A stretch of DNA of 64,000 bases from Streptomyces dysideae (lineage in GTDB: Bacteria; Actinomycetota; Actinomycetes; Streptomycetales; Streptomycetaceae). Under the pieces are notes generated by a model. The model was not told the origin of the DNA. It saw only the letters and a program-made list of their open reading frames with translations, and searched no databases. Below are positions 59,817-64,000 of the stretch, piece by piece. Numbering within the stretch: the stretch's first letter is position 1; every line of letters begins with the position of its first letter. The stretch spans positions 24,624 through 88,623 of the forward strand of contig NZ_KQ949083.1 in assembly GCF_001514305.1 (NCBI RefSeq). Reading direction: 5' to 3'. The translations under genes and the position numbers were made by a program.

Positions 59817-61241
59817 CCTCCGGCTTGGCGAGCGGCCAGGTCCGCGTAGGTGCGGTCCTGATCGTTCCAGTCCTTCACCGCCCGTGCGACGAGCAGATTC
59901 GTCTTTCTCTTGTAGGTCAGGTACCGCATGGTCGATTCAGGACGGCGATGCCCGAGGAGCCGCATGACGGTCAGGAACGGGTTCCGGGACACGTGGTCCG
60001 CCGCGTAGGCGGGCGCGCGGCCGGTGAGGCGCTGCTGCTCCTCGTCCTGGGCGCGGACCAACTCGGTCAGTTGCTCCAGCATGTATACGGCGAAAGTATG
60101 GCGAAGATCATGAATGCGGACCTGCCCCGGCATCTCCAGCGGCAGGTCGTGCTCGGCCGCGATCCGTACTGCTCTCGCGTGCGCGTCGGCGAAGATCTGC
60201 TCCCAGCGCTGGCTGCTGATCATCCGTCCATTGCGCCCGACGAAGAGCGCCATCGACTCCAGCCCGTGGTCGCCCTCAATGACTGTGATCCGTCGCAGCG
60301 GCGCCTTCATAGCCTTGACCCTGTAGGTGCGTCGCCGGCCGTCCTGGATGCCGCTGACCTTCATCGTGCGCATGTCGACGTCGTCGACGACGAACAACTC
60401 ATCGCGCTGCCGGTACAGGTTCTTCGCGGCCTTGCGAAGGAAACCGGCACGCTCGGTCCTTCGATACCAGTCCAGTTCACACAGCGTGGCGTCCTGGATC
60501 TCGGTGGTCCTGGGCAGGCCGAACTTCGCGATCGCCTGCAGTTCGACTTCCTTGGCCGAGCCGTCCCGACGAGGAGAGCCGACTTCGATGTCGAGCAACG
60601 CGCTGAACTCCCGCAGCCGCAGGCCCGTCGTGATGGAGAGATTCCCGCCGCAGCTGTCCCGCAGAGCATGGCCGGAGCGGAAGGCGGGATCCGCCTTGCC
60701 GTCGGGCAGCAGCCCACGCAGGCCGACCCGGTCCAGGAACCACCACTGCTCGAACGTCAGATGGCGCACGTCGAGCTCGCTGGTCGCTCCCCAGTTGAGG
60801 ATGTCGCGACCGTTCTTCTTGCGATAGTACGGGCGCCGGTCCAGAAGCCTCGCCTCATCGACCGCCCAGTCGTAGAACCTGTTGATCGTGGCCCTGCGGC
60901 GCTTCCACGTGGCCGGTGCCATCGGCTCGTCGCGGTACTCGATGCAGTGATCGCGGTAGGCGATCAGATCGTCCTCGGTGGCAGACAGCGGGTCGGCCGG
61001 GGGATCGAGGCTTGAAGTCGTACGTGTAGTCACGCAGCGACTTGGCCTCCAGGGTCTTGGCGAGTTCGTAGAAGAACGAGCAGTGGGGCTCCAGGGGCCG
61101 CATGTCAGAGCCGAGGAAGAACGGGGTTCCATCCTTGAGGGCCTTGCTCCGGCTCGTGTACTGCGTCCCGTCCAGGGTGATCCCGGAAGGTGCTTCGTAG
61201 TGGCGCCGTGCGGTGGCGCGTGAGGTGAAGAAGTAGTCCAT
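59804..61241 (-). pseudogene. first tyrosine recombinase of the island, with a frameshift
   Basis: The ATG at 61,241 follows an AAGAGGAGCC site and opens MDYFFTSRATARRHYEAPSG. It runs to SLRDYTYDF near 61,015. The rest of the protein (LDPPADPLSATEDDLIAYRD onwards) is in another frame to 59,804. That part has full catalytic motifs: TTGLRLREFSALL, QVRIHDLRHTFAVYMLEQL, LRLLGHRRPESTMRYLTY. A short deletion or single-base shift near 61,012 separates the halves. The intact protein would be about 480 residues. Either the gene is dead or a ribosomal frameshift is needed. Confidence 0.75.
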
Positions 61242-61250
61242 GGCTCCTCT

Positions 61251-61326
61251 TGAGACAACGAGATGACCATGTGGCTAACGACTCTCCAGCCCAAAGGTAG
61301 CTGCCGAGCTGATGTCCTGAGACATC
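61251..61326. repeat. right-end TGAGACA repeats of the island
   Basis: Two copies of TGAGACA (61,251-61,257 and 61,318-61,324) are the inverse complement of the left-end TGTCTCA repeats. The outer one lies in the dyad GATGTC-CTGA-GACATC. Confidence 0.6.
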
Positions 61327-61340
61327 TGTGGATGCTTTGC

Positions 61341-61487
61341 CTAACCGCCCGGCAGCGCCCAGCCCTCACGGTAGTTGGGCTCGACCAGCAGCACCCGGCC
61401 CTCGGCGTCGCGGAACAGTGCGGCGGCGCCGGCGAGGACGCGGGGGAGACCGGCGATGTAGGCGGCGAAGTCGTCAGTGGTGGTCAT
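61341..61487 (-). pseudogene. 5' half of the split Nudix hydrolase gene
   Basis: The ATG at 61,487 opens MTTTDDFAAYIAGLPRVLAG and continues DAEGRVLLVEPNYREGWALP to GG, where the CCGCCC core is reached. The next codon, inside the island, is TAG. This is the N-terminal strand region of a Nudix protein up to the start of the Nudix box, whose continuation is at 48,360-48,714. Promoter and ribosome site remain here, so a 48-residue peptide may still be made. Confidence 0.85.
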
Positions 61488-61537
61488 CCAGGAAGGGTAA
61501 CCAGCCCCCGGTGCGCGGACCTTCTCCGCGGATCCCG

Positions 61538-62629
61538 CTAGGCCCCTGCCTCCGCCTCAGCCCTCGCCTCCGCCAGCCGCACCGTCCGCTCCGCCAGCTC
61601 ACTGATCCGCACCCCGTCGAAGCCGAACACCGCGCTGCGCACCATGTCCTCCAGCGGGTCCTTCCACTGCGTCGGGATCGCCTCCGCGCCCGTGAGCACG
61701 CCGGCCACCGAGCCCGCCGTCGCGCCGTTGGAGTCGGTGTCCAGGCCGCCGCGGACGGTGAGCGTGATGGTGCGGGTGAAGTCGCCGTCGCCGTAGAGGA
61801 GCCCGGCGGTGAGGACGGCGGCGTTCGGGATGGTGTGGATCCAGCCCAGTCCGGCGGTCTCCTCGGCGGCCGTGGTGAGCGTGTCCTCCCAGGTCAGCCG
61901 GGCGTCGTGGAGCGAGACGACCCGGCGGACGGTACGGGCGAGGCGGCTGCTCGCCGGGATGACGGCCAGCGCCTCGTCGAGGACCTGCCGGACCGTGGGC
62001 GCCGTGAACGCCGCCGCCACCAGCGCCGCCGCCCACATGGCGCCGTACACGCCGTTGCCGGTGTGGGACAGCACCGCGTCCCGGCGGGCGAGGGAGGCGG
62101 CGCGGCGCGGCGCGCCGGGGCAGGTCCAGCCGTAGATGTCGGCGCGGATGAGGGCGCCGATCCACTCCTGGTAGGGATTGTCGTACGTCGCCGTCAGCGG
62201 CGGTTTGAGCCCGTTGGCGAGGTTGCGGTACGCGGCCCGCTCGGCCGTGAAGGTCTGCAGATACGGCAGCCGCAGCAGCCACAGGGCGCCGACCTGCTCG
62301 GTGCTGAAGGCGAAACCGTGGGTCTCGAGCAGGTCGAGGCCGAGGATCGCGTAGTCGACGTCGTCGTCACGGCAGCTGCCGTGGATACGGCCGCGCACGC
62401 ACTCGCGCCACTCCGGGCGCAGCTCGAAGCCGTCGTCGTCGCTCGACGGCTCCGGCAGATAGTCGGTGAGGGGCAGTGCGGCGGCCTGCCGCAGATAGCG
62501 GTCGATACGGTCCCGCGTCCACAGGTCGCCCTGCTCGACCGGTTTGCCGAGCATGTTGCCCGCGATCCGGCCCAGCCAGCCTCCGAGGACGCGGTCGGCG
62601 AGCTCTGGCTCAGTGCCCACAGGGGTCAT
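61538..62629 (-). CDS. ADP-ribosylglycohydrolase family protein
   Basis: This 363-residue all-helical hydrolase of the ARH/DraG family removes ADP-ribose from proteins or small molecules. Metal-binding motifs are the acidic SCRDDDVDYAILGLDLLE and, near the end, VRGGLDTDSNGATAGSVAGV. RVLGGWLGRIAGNMLGKPVE is the conserved start of the fold. The role is probably reversal of ADP-ribosylation in the cytosol, with an unknown target. It lies 50 bp beyond the Nudix 5' half. Both families act on ADP-ribose compounds, and before the island inserted they may have formed one transcription unit. Confidence 0.88.
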   Translation of the reverse strand: MTPVGTEPELADRVLGGWLGRIAGNMLGKPVEQGDLWTRDRIDRYLRQAAALPLTDYLPEPSSDDDGFELRPEWRECVRGRIHGSCRDDDVDYAILGLDLLETHGFAFSTEQVGALWLLRLPYLQTFTAERAAYRNLANGLKPPLTATYDNPYQEWIGALIRADIYGWTCPGAPRRAASLARRDAVLSHTGNGVYGAMWAAALVAAAFTAPTVRQVLDEALAVIPASSRLARTVRRVVSLHDARLTWEDTLTTAAEETAGLGWIHTIPNAAVLTAGLLYGDGDFTRTITLTVRGGLDTDSNGATAGSVAGVLTGAEAIPTQWKDPLEDMVRSAVFGFDGVRISELAERTVRLAEARAEAEAGA

Positions 62630-62779
62630 AGGACCGGTTTACCCAATTCCGGCGGTGGCCGCGCGGCCGCTTCTCAAGGTCTGGTCCGCGAATGACGGAA
62701 GGGCCCACCTCCGGTTAAGGTCACAACGGCGCGACTGGCCCTGACGTGCGAGGGGCCCGGAGAGCAAGGGGATCGCAAG

Positions 62780-63940
62780 GTGGCGGACGCTGCAGGCAAC
62801 GGACCGTCGATGGCACAGAGCGTGCTCATCGCCGCCGACAAGTTCAAGGGCACGCTGACGGCCGTACAGGTCGCCGAGCGGGTGACGGCCGGGCTGCGCC
62901 GGATCGTGCCGCACCTCCAGGTGGAGGCGCTGCCTGTGGCCGACGGCGGCGACGGGACCGTGGACGCGGCGGTCGCCGCCGGGTTCGAGCGGCGGGAGCT
63001 GCGGGTCGCCGGGCCACTCGGGGACGAGGTGACGGCGGCGTTCGCGCTGCGCGGCGACACGGCCGTCGTGGAGATGGCGGAGGCGAGCGGGCTGCAGCGG
63101 CTGCCCGCGGGCGTCTTCGCACCGCTCACCTCATCGACGTACGGCTCCGGGGAACTGCTCCGGGCCGCGCTGGACGCGGGCGCCCGGACCATCGTGTTCG
63201 GCGTCGGCGGCAGCGCCACCACCGACGGCGGCGCCGGGATGCTGACCGCGCTGGGCGCGCGCTTCCTGGACGCGGACGGGGAGCCGGTCGCGCCGGGCGG
63301 CGGGACACTGGGCGCCCTCGCCTCGGCCGACCTGTCGGGTCTGGACCCGCGCCTCGCCTCCGTCGAGCTGGTGCTCGCCAGCGACGTCGACAACCCGCTG
63401 ACCGGCCCCAAGGGCGCGCCGGCGGTGTACGGCCCGCAGAAGGGCGCCTCGCCCGACGACGTGGAGGCCCTGGACGCGGCCCTCGCGCACTACGCGCAGG
63501 TCCTGGAGGATGCAGTCGGCCCCCAGGCGGCCGAGTACGCCGCCGCGCCGGGCGCCGGCGCGGCGGGCGGCATCGGCTACGGTGCCCTGCTGATCGGCGC
63601 CCGCTTCCGCCCCGGCATCGAGGTCATGCTCGACGTCCTGGGCTTCGCACCGGCGCTGGACCGGGCCGACCTGGTGATCACCGGCGAGGGCTCCCTCGAC
63701 GAGCAGACCCTCCACGGCAAAGCCCCGGCGGGCGTCGCCGCGGCGGCCCGGGCGGCGGACAAGGAGGTCGTCGCCGTGTGCGGCCGCCTCGCGCTGCCTC
63801 CGGAGGCCCTCGGCAGGGCCGGCATCCGCCGGGCGTACCCCCTGACGGAGGTCGAGCCGGACGTCGCGAAGTGCATCGCGGACGCGGGCCCGATCCTGGA
63901 ACGGGTGGCGGAGCAGATCGCCCGCGATTTCCTGACCTGA
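62780..63940 (+). CDS. glxK: glycerate kinase
   Basis: This 386-residue enzyme phosphorylates glycerate to 2- or 3-phosphoglycerate in glyoxylate and photorespiration-like metabolism. The GlxK family pattern is complete: VLIAADKFKGTLTAVQVAER, PVADGGDGTVDAAVAAGFE, LTSSTYGSGELLRAALDAGA, FGVGGSATTDGGAGMLTALG, VLASDVDNPLTGPKGA and VITGEGSLDEQTLHGKAPAG. It begins at a GTG after AAGGGGATCGCAAGG, or at ATG 62,810. It is divergent from the ADP-ribosylglycohydrolase gene. The final 60 bp of the window hold no recognised feature. Confidence 0.93.
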   Translation: MADAAGNGPSMAQSVLIAADKFKGTLTAVQVAERVTAGLRRIVPHLQVEALPVADGGDGTVDAAVAAGFERRELRVAGPLGDEVTAAFALRGDTAVVEMAEASGLQRLPAGVFAPLTSSTYGSGELLRAALDAGARTIVFGVGGSATTDGGAGMLTALGARFLDADGEPVAPGGGTLGALASADLSGLDPRLASVELVLASDVDNPLTGPKGAPAVYGPQKGASPDDVEALDAALAHYAQVLEDAVGPQAAEYAAAPGAGAAGGIGYGALLIGARFRPGIEVMLDVLGFAPALDRADLVITGEGSLDEQTLHGKAPAGVAAAARAADKEVVAVCGRLALPPEALGRAGIRRAYPLTEVEPDVAKCIADAGPILERVAEQIARDFLT

Positions 63941-64000
63941 GGGCTCCGGCGGTCCGGTGGGCGGGGTAACAGACGACGGGGCCGGGGCGGCCGGCCGGAG

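Larger units (their letters stand above)
48715..61344. mobile_element. 12.6-kb composite integrative island inserted in a Nudix gene
   Basis: Both ends abut a copy of CCGCCC (48,709-48,714 and 61,345-61,350), and the two halves of one Nudix gene lie outside. The ends carry TTA/TAA next to the core and TGTCTCA-type repeats in inverted orientation (left 48,731, 48,748 and 48,805; right 61,251 and 61,317). The island carries three tyrosine recombinase genes (all damaged), a DUF6262/TnpC-like gene, an S9 peptidase and a nested 4.9-kb element. A six-base core and a recombinase trio are known from Tn554-type and recombinase-in-trio elements; assignment to either is inference. Confidence 0.85.

Overview
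The window is a high-GC actinobacterial chromosome segment, almost certainly Streptomyces. Codon third positions are nearly all G/C, many genes start with GTG, and ATGA/GTGA/TGATG overlaps are common. Typical families are present: a SpoIIE phosphatase with a HATPase domain, a STAS/HATPase pair, F420-dependent and DUF6174/DUF2267/DUF3558-like proteins, ebo genes, and rare TTA (bldA) codons. No rRNA, tRNA or CRISPR array was found.

Layout. 1-3.6 kb: a hydantoin/pyrimidine salvage block (cut hydantoinase, LLM F420 oxidoreductase, NCS1 transporter). 3.6-10.2 kb: an exported protein, a scar joining two 5'-truncated genes, a gamma-glutamyltransferase-like protein, an inositol-phosphatase-like enzyme and a phytoene-desaturase-like flavoprotein. 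10.4-14.8 kb: an ebo cluster in decay. Apparent internal deletions affect the TIM-barrel isomerase and EboA, and eboF is cut after about 33 codons and joined to a cytochrome P450 tail. 14.8-22.6 kb: a macro-domain protein, the fructose PTS operon (1-phosphofructokinase, EIIA, EIIBC), a large SpoIIE-type phosphatase and a DeoR regulator. 22.6-34 kb: a stress/low-oxygen-looking region. It has DUF2267 and lipoprotein genes, then a minus-strand operon (radical SAM, copper oxidase/nitrite-reductase-like fusion, CopD-like membrane protein, Acg-type nitroreductase) with a DosR-box-like palindrome upstream, facing a methyltransferase-cupin pair. 34-38 kb: a SulP transporter, PNPOx, HATPase and STAS genes between two paralogous ArsR regulators. 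38-43.3 kb: an ArsR/P1B-4 metal ATPase pair, an AlkA-Ada fusion, ogt, and a MITE inserted at the ogt stop codon. 43.3-48.7 kb: VOC protein, LCP protein, deacetylase/glycosyltransferase fusion, sirtuin, orphan VapB.

The main discovery is a 12.6-kb mobile island at 48,715-61,344 inserted into a Nudix hydrolase gene. The 3' half of that gene lies at 48,360-48,714 and the 5' half at 61,345-61,487. Joined at a shared 6-bp CCGCCC core they restore a complete Nudix protein. The outer element resembles Tn554/recombinase-in-trio systems: three tyrosine recombinases, a DUF6262/TnpC-like coiled-coil protein, and an S9 prolyl-oligopeptidase-like cargo gene behind a leader with an intrinsic terminator. 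Its ends carry TGTCTCA repeats in inverted orientation. The recombinases are damaged: one is frameshifted, one truncated, and the third is split by a second, nested element of about 4.9 kb. The nested element carries a chloramphenicol-phosphotransferase-like gene and a coupled operon: an intact integrase, an XRE regulator and a 785-residue protein with nine tandem zinc ribbons followed by a degenerate recombinase domain. After the island come an ADP-ribosylglycohydrolase and a glycerate kinase.

All names rest on recognising motifs and family resemblance by eye. No database search or calculation was run.
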